The notes beneath the pieces were generated by a model that worked only from the letters and a program-made list of their open reading frames with translations, ran no database searches and was not told the DNA's origin. A stretch of DNA of 64,000 bases, taken from positions 744,001 to 808,000 of the forward strand of contig JADJWF010000002.1 in NCBI GenBank assembly GCA_016716505.1, read 5' to 3'. Shown in pieces: positions 42,954-51,065 of the stretch. Within the stretch, counting starts at the first letter, position 1, and the number at the start of each line of letters is the position of its first letter. This DNA comes from Verrucomicrobiota bacterium (GTDB lineage Bacteria > Verrucomicrobiota > Verrucomicrobiia > Limisphaerales > J093). Position numbers and translations under genes: made by a program.

Positions 42954-45704
42954 TCAGACGAGGCTCCCGAGTTTGCGGAGTGCAAGGACGGGTGCGCCGG
43001 CGGCGCGTGATGCGGCGAGGTCCACCACAAACTCCGCCACCCAGTCGTTGTGGTCTTCCGGATCCACCAACATCTGCTGCACGCGCCAGGTCCGCTTGTC
43101 CTCGGAGGGCGTGACGTAGGTGTGGCGCAGGTTGCGCGCCTCGGGCGTCAGCAGCAGTTGCTCATGCTCGGCCAGGTAGGCGTCCATCGCCTGCTGGAGC
43201 CGTTCCGCCGACCAGGGATGCTCCGTAGCGCAGACTTCCAAGTCTGCTGTATCGCGGATTTCCGAATCCGCGCGGGGTTCCAGTCCAGGAGACTCCTTCG
43301 ATTGGCCCGGCGCAGCCGACTGGGAAGTTGGCGATACCGCAGGTTTGGAAACCTGCGCCACCCCCAGGCTTTCCAACGCCGCTTCGTAGTCCCCAATCAC
43401 CAGGCCGCGCAGGAAGGTGAAGATGCGATTGCGGATGGCCGCCGTGAATGCCTTCGTGTCGCGCGTGATGTCCGCCGCCGCTTCCTCGGCGCCGGGCGGC
43501 TTCAGGTCCACGCCGCTAATCTTCGCCCGCTCGGCGGCGACGCGCCGCTCGTATTCGGGGTCGCGCATTTGCTCCCATTCGTCGAGCAGGCTCGAATCCA
43601 CCGCGCGGATCATGGTGCCGAGATACAGCTCCATCTCGCGGAGCTGATCGTTCTTGGCGCTCTCCGGCACGGTTTGCTTGAGCACCTTGTAAACGGAGTT
43701 CAGGTGCCGCAGCAGCAGGCCCTCGGCCCGCTGGAGTTCGTAGTCGCGGATGTAGTCGGCGAACGAGCGGAAGTTCTCGAACATCTCCCGCGCGATGCTC
43801 TTGGGCCGGATGTTCTCCTGGCCCACCCAGGGATGCTTGTCGGCGAAGGCGTTGAAGGTGGAATAGATGAACTCGCGGTTCGGCTTGGGGTATTCCAGTT
43901 CCTCCAGCTTCTGCATCCGTTCTTCGTATTCGATGCCTTCGGCCTTCATCTCGGCGACGGCCTCGCCTTTGACCTTGTCCAGTTGCTTGCGCAGGATCAG
44001 GTCCGGGTCTTCGAGGATGGCTTCCACCAGCGACAGCACCACCAGCGCGTAATCCTCCTGCTCCGGGTTCACCAGCGGGATCGTCTCCAGCAAATAGAGC
44101 GACAGCGTCTGGTCCATCGAGAAGTCATCCTGCAGCTCGACGTTGACGCGAAGTTTGCGCCGTCCGTCCCCAGCCCCCGCCCTTCGGTCACCCTCTCCCC
44201 CATCTGGCGAGCGGGCCGGGGTAAGGGGGCGCGGCAGAATCTCGATGATCCCCCTCTCCACCAACGAGCGAAACAACTGCCACGCCCGCTTGGTGTGCTC
44301 CTTCTTCTGCCGCGGCGAGTCGTGACAATCGCGGATGAGCTGCTGCATCGCCCGGCAGCCGTCGCCTTCGCGGCTCAACACGTTCAACAGCATCCCGTGC
44401 GACACCTGGAAGCGCGAGGTGAGCCGCTCCGGCGGCGCCGCCATGAGCCGTTGGAACGTCTTCACGTCCCAGTTCACGAAGTTGTGGTCGGGCGGCTTGC
44501 GCTTCACCACCTTCTTCCCATCGCGCGCCGCCTTTTCTTCCAGCTTCAGATTTTCGATGACGTGCTCCGGCGCCTGCGCCACCACCCAGCCCTTGTCGTC
44601 AAAGCCCTTCCGCCCCGCGCGCCCGCTGATCTGATGAAAATCCCGCGCGCTCAGGATGGCCGTCTTCTGCCCGTCGAACTTGCACAGCCGCGTGAACAGC
44701 ACCGTGCGGATGGGCACGTTGACGCCCACGCCCAAGGTGTCCGTGCCGCAGATGATCTTGAGCAGGCCCTGCTGCGCCAGTTGCTCGACCAGCACGCGAT
44801 ACTTCGGCAACAGCCCCGCGTGATGGATCGCGATTCCGTGTTTGAGCCACTTGCGGATTTCCGGGCCGTAGGGCGAATTGAACTTGAAGCCCTCGATCTG
44901 GCTCGCAATGCGGTTCTTCTCCTCGCGCGTGCAGACGTTGAGGCTGGTGAAATCCTGGGCGCTTTGCGCCGCGTCCGCCTGCGTGAAATGCACCACATAC
45001 ACCGGCGCCTTGCCCTCGGCAGCCAGCTTTTCGAGCGTCTGCGCCAGCGGGATTTCCGAGTAAGCGAACTCCAGCGGCACGGGCCGCTCGACCGACTTCA
45101 CCGCCGCCGTTGGCCGGCCGGTGCGCTTGGTCAATTCCTGCTCGAAGAACTCCGTGTCGCCCAGCGTGGCGGACATCAGCAGGAAGCGCGTCTGGGGCAA
45201 CGTGAGCAGCGGCACCTGCCAGGCCACACCGCGCTCGCGGTCGGCATACCAGTGGAACTCGTCCATCACCACGTCATCCACGTCGGCGTCTGCCCCCTCG
45301 CGCAGCGCGATGTTCGCCAGGATCTCGGCGGTGCAGCAAAGGATCGGCGCATCACGGTTCACGCTCGCGTCGCCGGTGGACAGTCCCACGTTGTCCGGCC
45401 CGAATTCGCGGCACAGATCGCGCCACTTCTCGTTCACCAGCGCCTTGATCGGGCAGGTGTAAATTGACCGCCGCCCCCGGGCCAGGGCCGCGAAATGCAG
45501 TGCCATCGCCACGAGCGACTTCCCCGAGCCGGTGGGTGTGTTGAGGATGACGTTCTTCTCCTCGAACAACTCCAGCACCGCCTCCTCCTGCGCCGGATAG
45601 AGCGTCAGCCGCCGCGCGGCGACGTAATCCAGAAACCGCCCCAGCAGATTGTCGCTGCTGAAGTTCTCATCGCGCGGCAGCAGATCATAGAGCGTGGTCG
45701 GCAT
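42954..45704 (-). CDS. Ski2/Mtr4-like DEAD/DEAH helicase containing two dispersed repeats
   Basis: A 916-aa superfamily 2 helicase. Walker A TPTGSGKS is at residues 56-63 and the DEFH box at 148-151; motif III is LMSATL. Domain 2 has IHHAGLLPKYR, KIICGTDTLGVGVNVPIRTVLF and the motif VI arginine finger QISGRAGRKG. This is the large Ski2-like family, likely acting on RNA or structured nucleic acid. Two low-complexity stretches, at about residues 490-510 (PLTPARSPDGGEG...) and 781-826 (AQVSKPAVSPTSQSAA...ADLEVCAT), are translated dispersed repeats inserted without breaking the frame. Confidence 0.88.
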   Translation of the reverse strand: MPTTLYDLLPRDENFSSDNLLGRFLDYVAARRLTLYPAQEEAVLELFEEKNVILNTPTGSGKSLVAMALHFAALARGRRSIYTCPIKALVNEKWRDLCREFGPDNVGLSTGDASVNRDAPILCCTAEILANIALREGADADVDDVVMDEFHWYADRERGVAWQVPLLTLPQTRFLLMSATLGDTEFFEQELTKRTGRPTAAVKSVERPVPLEFAYSEIPLAQTLEKLAAEGKAPVYVVHFTQADAAQSAQDFTSLNVCTREEKNRIASQIEGFKFNSPYGPEIRKWLKHGIAIHHAGLLPKYRVLVEQLAQQGLLKIICGTDTLGVGVNVPIRTVLFTRLCKFDGQKTAILSARDFHQISGRAGRKGFDDKGWVVAQAPEHVIENLKLEEKAARDGKKVVKRKPPDHNFVNWDVKTFQRLMAAPPERLTSRFQVSHGMLLNVLSREGDGCRAMQQLIRDCHDSPRQKKEHTKRAWQLFRSLVERGIIEILPRPLTPARSPDGGEGDRRAGAGDGRRKLRVNVELQDDFSMDQTLSLYLLETIPLVNPEQEDYALVVLSLVEAILEDPDLILRKQLDKVKGEAVAEMKAEGIEYEERMQKLEELEYPKPNREFIYSTFNAFADKHPWVGQENIRPKSIAREMFENFRSFADYIRDYELQRAEGLLLRHLNSVYKVLKQTVPESAKNDQLREMELYLGTMIRAVDSSLLDEWEQMRDPEYERRVAAERAKISGVDLKPPGAEEAAADITRDTKAFTAAIRNRIFTFLRGLVIGDYEAALESLGVAQVSKPAVSPTSQSAAPGQSKESPGLEPRADSEIRDTADLEVCATEHPWSAERLQQAMDAYLAEHEQLLLTPEARNLRHTYVTPSEDKRTWRVQQMLVDPEDHNDWVAEFVVDLAASRAAGAPVLALRKLGSLV
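43226..43360 (-). repeat. Dispersed palindromic repeat inserted in frame in the helicase gene
   Basis: This 135-base segment (exactly 45 codons) has outer arms 43226-43255 and 43331-43360 that match as inverted repeats at 24 of 30 positions. It also contains several small perfect hairpins: 43231-43246, 43254-43271 and 43339-43356. Its translation (AQVSKPAVSP...ADLEVCAT) resembles peptide strings I recall from other Verrucomicrobia repeat copies, inferred from memory rather than a search. Confidence 0.78.
44186..44229 (-). repeat. Second dispersed repeat in frame in the helicase gene (LTPARSPDGGEG type)
   Basis: The CCCCTTACCCCGGCCC... GGGGGAGAGGGTGA-like sequence (minus strand) is a common intergenic bacterial repeat and is here translated as PLTPARSPDGGEG. 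It interrupts the helicase between the wHTH-like and arch regions without a frameshift. Confidence 0.6.
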
Positions 45705-45734
45705 GGGAAGAGCGTCTATAGCCAGGGGGAATGT

Positions 45735-46952
45735 TCATTCCAGCGGCGGTTTCCCAAGCAGGAAATCGCCCCAATACATGAACCGCAAGCCGGGCAGAGA
45801 TTCCTCCGCGCGCTCGCGCGAGCAGAGGACCAGTGGCTGAAAAGCAGGATGGCGGCGGCAGAACTCCAGCAAGCCGCCAAGCTCGCGCACGACGAAGTTG
45901 CCCGTCTTGACTTCCACCGCCCATTTCCCCCAACTGCCCACCAGCACTCCGTCCACCTCCAGCGGTTCCTCGCGCCAGTAATAGACCTCCTGCCCGCGAT
46001 TCCAGGCGTGGGCCAGGCAGGCGTTCTCCACCCAGGAACCCCACCGCGGGTCGGCGTCGGATACGTTCTGGAGCGCGGCCATCAAGCCTTGGTTTAACAC
46101 CACGATCTTCGGCGGCGCGGCCCGGCGGCGGACCATGCGGGGGGAATACTTCTCCAAACCGGCGACGAGATAAGCCTGTTCCAGCACCAACAGGTAATGG
46201 GCCACGGTTTCCAGCGCGCCGGCAGCCTGCAATTCGCCCGCCAGCTTTTGCAGCGAGATGATTTCTGCCGGATGCCCGAGACAAACCAGAAAAAGCTGCC
46301 GCAGCAAGGCCGGTTTGCGCACGGGTTCCGTCATCAGGATGTCGCGGCCAATGGCCGGCTCGATGATGCTGTCGCGCAGATACGCTCGCCAGCGCGCCGC
46401 GTCCTCGCGTAGCGGAAACGCGCCCGGATAACTTCCCTGTCGTACCAGATGCTCCACGGCCGCGTCGTCGGACAGCGCGAAGACCGCCTGCAAATCCGCC
46501 GCCGACCAGTGCAGCAGCCGCAGCGTCTCAAAGCGCCCCGCCATCGTCTCCTTCAGCCCGCGCCCCACGAGCAGCGCCGACGATCCTGAGAGCACCAGAT
46601 GGACGGGCCATTTCTCCCGGTGAATCTGGTCGGCCTTGGCCTTCACGAGCCGTTCCCACTTGCCCAGGTATTGGATCTCGTCCAGCAACACCACTGTCGG
46701 GCCGCGCTTCAAACGCGCCTGAACCTCGCGCCAGATTGCCTCCCACCAGCCGGGCAGGGCGGCTTCGGGTGTGTCCACCGCGTGGTACACGGCGTTGGGC
46801 AAGCTGCGGGCCATCTCGAGCAACAGCGTGGTCTTGCCCACCTGGCGCGGGCCGGTGAGCACCTGCACACGGCCGGGCGACGGCTCCCGGAGGCGGCGGG
46901 CCAATTCGGCGGCAACGGCCTGCCGGGAGTGAAGCGTGGCGTCCTCTGACAT
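45735..46952 (-). CDS. AAA ATPase with DUF4143 nuclease-like C-terminus
   Basis: A 405-aa protein. AAA_14 Walker A GPRQVGKTT (residues 34-42) and Walker B VVLLDEIQY (88-96) are clear, and Arg-rich sensor-like region GSSALLVGRGLKETMAGRFE follows. The C-terminal DUF4143 (about 195-350) contains a PD-(D/E)xK-like core: EPLEVDGVLVGSWGKWAVEVK. These are common accessory ATPases of unknown job, sometimes in defence or toxin contexts. An 18-bp palindrome begins immediately upstream of the start codon. Confidence 0.87.
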   Translation of the reverse strand: MSEDATLHSRQAVAAELARRLREPSPGRVQVLTGPRQVGKTTLLLEMARSLPNAVYHAVDTPEAALPGWWEAIWREVQARLKRGPTVVLLDEIQYLGKWERLVKAKADQIHREKWPVHLVLSGSSALLVGRGLKETMAGRFETLRLLHWSAADLQAVFALSDDAAVEHLVRQGSYPGAFPLREDAARWRAYLRDSIIEPAIGRDILMTEPVRKPALLRQLFLVCLGHPAEIISLQKLAGELQAAGALETVAHYLLVLEQAYLVAGLEKYSPRMVRRRAAPPKIVVLNQGLMAALQNVSDADPRWGSWVENACLAHAWNRGQEVYYWREEPLEVDGVLVGSWGKWAVEVKTGNFVVRELGGLLEFCRRHPAFQPLVLCSRERAEESLPGLRFMYWGDFLLGKPPLE

Positions 46953-46953
46953 G

Positions 46954-46989
46954 GTCGAATAATTATTCGACTACGTTTCTTGATCAAGA
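46954..46989 (-). promoter_or_regulatory. Two perfect palindromes at the ATPase start, candidate operator
   Basis: GTCGAATAATTATTCGAC (46954-46971) is a perfect 18-bp palindrome starting one base upstream of the ATPase start codon (minus strand). A second perfect 12-bp palindrome TCTTGATCAAGA lies at 46978-46989. A repressor bound here would cover the ribosome binding site and perhaps the promoter; the AT-rich centre contrasts with the GC-rich surroundings. No Shine-Dalgarno is seen. Confidence 0.55.
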
Positions 46990-47136
46990 CCCGGGCCCAT
47001 GCCGCAGCGCGGGTGGGTCGGTGACCGAGCGAACGCGCCACTTGCGACGAAGACGGGCGGCGGCGGATCGAGGACGACACAGCCGCGCTCCGCCCCCTGG
47101 GCCGCGCCGCCTGAAGGCGGGACTACGAACCACCCA

Positions 47137-47538
47137 TCAGCGGGGCAACAACCGCTCCGGCAGCCGGTGCAACTCGGCGGCGTCCAACCAGTGGTGGGCG
47201 GGATTGGCGGCGAGGGCGGGGTTGCGGTCGCCGGCGAGGATGGATCGGAGTTTGGCGATCAGGGCTTCGGCGTTCGGCGTCGCTCCGGGGTAGGCGGCGA
47301 GCTGGTTCAGGCTCTCGCTCGCCTCGCGGGGTTGGTTCTGCTGGACGGCTTTGAGAACCCGTTCGAAGCGTCGGGCACGGTGACTTTCGCTGACGCCGCC
47401 GGCGCGGCGATAGGCCAGATAAGCCTGGATCGCCTGTTGGCGAGCGGCCTGCGCGGCGGCGGCATGGGCCTCGGCGGACGCTCCCTCAGGCAGGTCGCTG
47501 TCCACCTCAACGGAATAGGAGCGGGACGGGCGTTGTAG
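47137..47538 (-). pseudogene. 3' fragment of an unidentified gene cut by a transposase insertion
   Basis: The ~130 codons read as ordinary protein: SYSVEVDSDLPEGASAEAHA, AIQAYLAYRRAGG, ...FERVLKAVQQNQPREASESLNQLAAYPGATP, ...LIAKLRSILAGDRNPALAANPAHHWLDAAELHRLPERL. The end matches Verrucomicrobia TPR-like tails I have seen, by memory. Upstream the frame continues over the antisense of the transposase remnant (47539-47960), so the 5' end of this gene is lost. The product is unassigned. Confidence 0.4.
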
Positions 47539-47960
47539 GGCGAAGGGAAGGACACATTCAAAGCGTGGCTCAAACCGTTGGTGCGCCAACTCCCGAACGA
47601 ATCGGCGGTGAAAGTGATTGGGCGACTGGAGGCCGCGCTGGCCGGGCAGACCGCCGGCCCGACGAAGGACACGGTCGCCCGCGAAGCAGCCTGCCCTCGG
47701 GAACACGAGCCGCGGATGGATTACCGGGCGGGGCGGTGGGCGGGGGAACCGCTCGGAAGCGAACCGGTGGAAGCGACCTGTCGGCAGGCGCAGAGCCGGT
47801 TCAAGCGGCCCGGCCAGTTCTGGAGCCGCGGGGGTGATGAATCACTCCTATGCCTGGAAACCTTTTGGCGCAATGACCGCTGGGCGCTCCTGTTTCCCCA
47901 AACCGCCTTCGACCCTGCAAGAAACTGGGAGGCGGCCTGGAGTGCCGAAGGACTGCGCCG
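47539..47960 (+). pseudogene. ISKra4-like transposase C-terminal remnant
   Basis: The frame open from 47539 translates to a transposase tail: DTFKAWLKPLVRQLPNES, KVIGRLEAAL, REHEPRMDY, GEPLGSEPVEATCRQ and RFKRPGQFWSRGGDESLLCLETFWRNDRW. The pattern GS-x-PVE-x-C...RFKRxGQFWS...GGDE matches C-terminal parts of ISKra4-type transposases. The N-terminal part is missing because a TAG at 47536 closes the frame. No matching inverted repeats were found. The protein runs in frame into the DAHP synthase start region. Confidence 0.6.
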
Positions 47961-48006
47961 GCTTGCGTTTCGGGTTGGGGCGCGAGACTCTTGCGGTTCC
48001 CGAAAC

Positions 48007-49374
48007 GTGAACGAATCGCAGAGTTCCATTCCGACCGACTGGTCGCCGTCCTCCTGGCGCCGGAAGCCGGCCGCCCAGATGCCCGAGTATCCGGACGCTG
48101 CCGCGTTGGCGGACGTGATGGCCCATCTGGCGCGGCTTCCACCGCTGGTCACGAGCTACGAAATCGAATCGTTGCGGCGACAATTGGCCGATGCCGCCGC
48201 CGGGAAACGGTTTCTCCTTCAGGGTGGCGATTGCTCGGAAAGCTTCGAGGATTGCGAGTCGGACTGCATCGCCAAGAAGCTGAAGATTCTGTTGCAGATG
48301 AGCCTCGTGCTCGTGCAGGGGAGCAAGTTGCCGCTCATCCGGGTCGGGCGGTTTGCCGGGCAGTACGCCAAGCCGCGCTCGGCTGACACCGAAACGCGCA
48401 ATGGCCTCACCCTGCCCACCTACCGGGGCGACATGATCAACCACGCCGGGTTCACGCCCGCCGACCGGACGCCCGATCCGCAGTTGCTCCTGCGCGCCTA
48501 CGAGCGCGCGGCCCTGACGTTGAACTTCATCCGCTCCTTGGTGGACGGTGGATTTGCCGACCTGCATCACCCGGAGTATTGGCAACTGGGGTTCGTCTCG
48601 CGGTCGCCCTTGGCGGCCGAGTACACGCGCATGGTCCAATCCATTGGCGACGCCTTGCGCTTCATGGAGACGCTCGTCGGCAGTCCGGTGTCCCAGATCA
48701 ACCGGGTGGACTTCTTTGCGAGTCACGAAGGGTTGCACCTTTACTACGAGGAAGCCCAAACCCGTCAGGTACCGCGCCGGTCGGGCTGGTACAACCTGGC
48801 GACACACTTCCCGTGGATTGGGGAGCGCACCCGCCGGCTGGATGGCGCGCACATCGAGTACTTCCGTGGCATCGCCAATCCGATTGGCGTCAAGATTGGC
48901 CCGGGCGTTTCGCCCGAAGAAGCGGTGGCGCTGGCGCGGGTCTTGAATCCAGCCAACGAAGCGGGACGCCTCACGTTTATTTGCCGTTTTGGGGCTGGCA
49001 AGGTGGCCACAGTGCTGCCGCCCCTCGTGCGCGCCATCCGGGAGGCGGGGGCGAATGTGCTGTGGTGTTCCGACCCGATGCACGGCAATACGGAAACGAC
49101 CGCCAGCGGCATCAAGACCCGCCGGTTCGAGAACATTCTCGCCGAGTTGGAAACGGCTTTCCTGGTGCTCAAGGACGAGGGGGCCCACTTGGGCGGCGTC
49201 CATTTCGAATTGACCGGCGATGATGTCACCGAATGCCTGGGCGGTGCGAGTGGCGTGACGGAGGCCGACCTTACCCGTGCCTATCGCACGCAACTTGATC
49301 CCCGCTTGAACTACGAACAGGCGATGGAGATGGCGCTTCGGCTGGCCCGATTGATGGCGCAGAATCGGACCTGA
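48007..49374 (+). CDS. aroG: 3-deoxy-7-phosphoheptulonate synthase, class II
   Basis: GTG 48007 yields 455 aa; the upstream in-frame extension is a transposase remnant and is not part of the gene. The class II (plant-type) DAHP synthase fold shows MPEYPDAAALADVMAHLARLPPLV, LLQGGDCSE with the metal cysteine, PLIRVGRFAGQYAKPRS, RLDGAHIEYFRGIANPIGVKIGP and WCSDPMHGNTE. It condenses PEP and erythrose-4-phosphate, the first step of aromatic amino acid synthesis. Other aromatic genes (aroK, trpE) are scattered in the window. Gene symbol by function, class II form. Confidence 0.9.
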   Translation: MNESQSSIPTDWSPSSWRRKPAAQMPEYPDAAALADVMAHLARLPPLVTSYEIESLRRQLADAAAGKRFLLQGGDCSESFEDCESDCIAKKLKILLQMSLVLVQGSKLPLIRVGRFAGQYAKPRSADTETRNGLTLPTYRGDMINHAGFTPADRTPDPQLLLRAYERAALTLNFIRSLVDGGFADLHHPEYWQLGFVSRSPLAAEYTRMVQSIGDALRFMETLVGSPVSQINRVDFFASHEGLHLYYEEAQTRQVPRRSGWYNLATHFPWIGERTRRLDGAHIEYFRGIANPIGVKIGPGVSPEEAVALARVLNPANEAGRLTFICRFGAGKVATVLPPLVRAIREAGANVLWCSDPMHGNTETTASGIKTRRFENILAELETAFLVLKDEGAHLGGVHFELTGDDVTECLGGASGVTEADLTRAYRTQLDPRLNYEQAMEMALRLARLMAQNRT

Positions 49375-49390
49375 CCCGGCGGGGCGCGGG

Positions 49391-50044
49391 ATGATCGTGG
49401 CCTTCCACAAGCCCTACGGCGTGCTCTCGCGGTTCACGCCGGACGGTTCGCCCCATCGCACCCTGGCCGTGTTCGGTCTGCCGCCCGCGGTGTATCCGGT
49501 GGGCCGCTTGGACGCGGACTCGGAAGGCCTTTTGCTGCTGACGGATGAGGCGGAGTGGAACCAGCGGCTGCTCCACCCGAGCCGGGGCCACATCCGCCGG
49601 TACTGGGCGCAAGTGGAGCGAATCCCGGCCGACTCCGCGCTGCGCCAACTCGAACGGGGCGTTTGGCTGGATGGACGCCGGACGAGACCCTGTCGCGTCT
49701 GGCGGCTGGAGCCGTCACCGCCCGTTGCGCCTCGAGTGCCGCCCATTCGGTTCCGCAAGTCGGTGCCCGACTGTTGGCTCGCGTTGGAACTGATTGAGGG
49801 CCGCAACCGGCAGGTCCGCCGCATGACCGCCGCCGTGGGGCATCCGACGCTGCGGTTGATCCGCGTCGCCATCGGCGGATACGAACTGGGCGATCTGGCG
49901 GCCGGTGCCTGGGTGATTCTCGGCGCGCGAGAACGCGAACGACTGCTGGAACAACCGTCTCGGCGACCGGCGGCGGCTGCCGCTCGCATTGGCTCAGGGG
50001 ACGAATTCGGTCCGCAGAATGCGGCTGGCGGGAGTGTCGGATAA
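49391..50044 (+). CDS. rRNA pseudouridine synthase, RluE/RsuA-like
   Basis: A 217-aa enzyme of the RsuA/RluB/E/F family. It lacks an S4 domain, starts MIVAFHKPYGVLSRF, and has the catalytic GRLDADSEGLLLLT with Asp41, the RRYWAQVE strand and the GRNRQVRRMTAAVGHPTLRLIR motif. RluE modifies 23S rRNA U2457 in E. coli; the exact site here is not known. It starts 16 bases after the DAHP synthase stop. C-terminal ~25 residues are low-complexity and probably disordered. Confidence 0.9.
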   Translation: MIVAFHKPYGVLSRFTPDGSPHRTLAVFGLPPAVYPVGRLDADSEGLLLLTDEAEWNQRLLHPSRGHIRRYWAQVERIPADSALRQLERGVWLDGRRTRPCRVWRLEPSPPVAPRVPPIRFRKSVPDCWLALELIEGRNRQVRRMTAAVGHPTLRLIRVAIGGYELGDLAAGAWVILGARERERLLEQPSRRPAAAAARIGSGDEFGPQNAAGGSVG

Positions 50045-50105
50045 TCTCCCGTCCGACGGCGCCTTTTGCCTTGCGGGCGCCGCAGAAGCGCCGTAGCTTT
50101 CAAGC

Positions 50106-50978
50106 ATGACTCTTCCAAATTCGACCTCGCCGCGTGTTCGGAATCGCGCTGGCTTTACCCTGATCGAATTATTGGTCGTGATTGCGATCATCGCGATCCT
50201 TGCATCGCTGCTGTTGCCGGCGCTGGCGAGAGCCAAGGGAAAGGCGCAACAGACGGCCTGCATGAACAACCTGCGTCAAATCGGAGTGGCCACGATCATG
50301 TACGTGTCCACGAACCAGAAGTATCCGGGGTGCCTGTCGGTGGTGCGCGGTTTCTACTACGTCTGGCCCGTGCGGCTCTTCTCGGAAATGGGGACCAACC
50401 GCGCTGTGTTCTCTTGTCCGTCCGCGATTCCCGAGTCGCGCTGGGACACGAACGTCAACAAGACCCTCGGCGGGCGGGCGGGCTTGGACGGGGTGATTGA
50501 CCCGTGGGCGATCAAGGAAACTTCGCTTTTCTCGCTGGGCTACAACGACTGGGGGCTGAACTCGCCCGGGGCCTTGCCGCACCTCGGACTGGGCGGCGAT
50601 ATTGACGGACCGGTAACCGCCGGGCTGGAAGTGCGGGATTCAATGGTCGTCAGTCCGAGCCAGATGATCATGCTGGGAGACAGCAAGCCCGGCGACGGTG
50701 TGGCCAGCAAACCGCGCATCGGCAACTTTGACGCCAACTTGGACCCGCGGAGCCGGGAAGACGGACCATCGAACCGCCACAACTTCCGGTGCAATTTGAT
50801 GTTTGCCGACGGCCATGCGGAAAGCGTCTTCCGCCGCCAGGTGATTGATCCGCGAAACGACGTTTGGCGCGCCCGCTGGAACAACGACAATCTGGCCCAT
50901 TCACCCCGCTCGGGCGAACCGCCAATCATCCCGGACTGGCCGTACAACGCAGCGTTGGAGGGTCGGTTGGATCCGTGA
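50106..50978 (+). CDS. Pseudopilin-like protein with H-x-DG C-terminal motif
   Basis: A 290-aa protein with prepilin signal (MTLPNSTSPR...RAG|FTLIE, Glu21), the LLVVIAIIAILASLLLPALARAK helix and CMNNLRQIG, the usual start of Verrucomicrobia/Planctomycete DUF1559-like secretion pseudopilins. Near the C-terminus is NRHNFRCNLMFADGHAE, an H-x9-DG-type motif that defines this expanded family. The protein is a small secreted or pilus-associated subunit of unknown partner. No secretion machinery gene is adjacent. Confidence 0.88.
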   Translation: MTLPNSTSPRVRNRAGFTLIELLVVIAIIAILASLLLPALARAKGKAQQTACMNNLRQIGVATIMYVSTNQKYPGCLSVVRGFYYVWPVRLFSEMGTNRAVFSCPSAIPESRWDTNVNKTLGGRAGLDGVIDPWAIKETSLFSLGYNDWGLNSPGALPHLGLGGDIDGPVTAGLEVRDSMVVSPSQMIMLGDSKPGDGVASKPRIGNFDANLDPRSREDGPSNRHNFRCNLMFADGHAESVFRRQVIDPRNDVWRARWNNDNLAHSPRSGEPPIIPDWPYNAALEGRLDP

Positions 50979-51065
50979 GGACGGGCCAGTCGGTGGGGGT
51001 TCGCTGTCCGACCTCAGATTGTCCCGGACTCGCGATCTTACCCGCCGCCCACCGGGGCGAACGCG

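Noticed and set aside
43050..45467. 805-aa plus-strand open frame across the helicase gene
   Set aside because: Antisense shadow of a gene with clear helicase motifs; the translated sequence is biased in composition and has no recognisable domain.
47578..48006. N-terminal extension of the DAHP synthase
   Set aside because: The in-frame residues match a transposase tail, and the class II enzyme's normal start and length fit GTG 48007.
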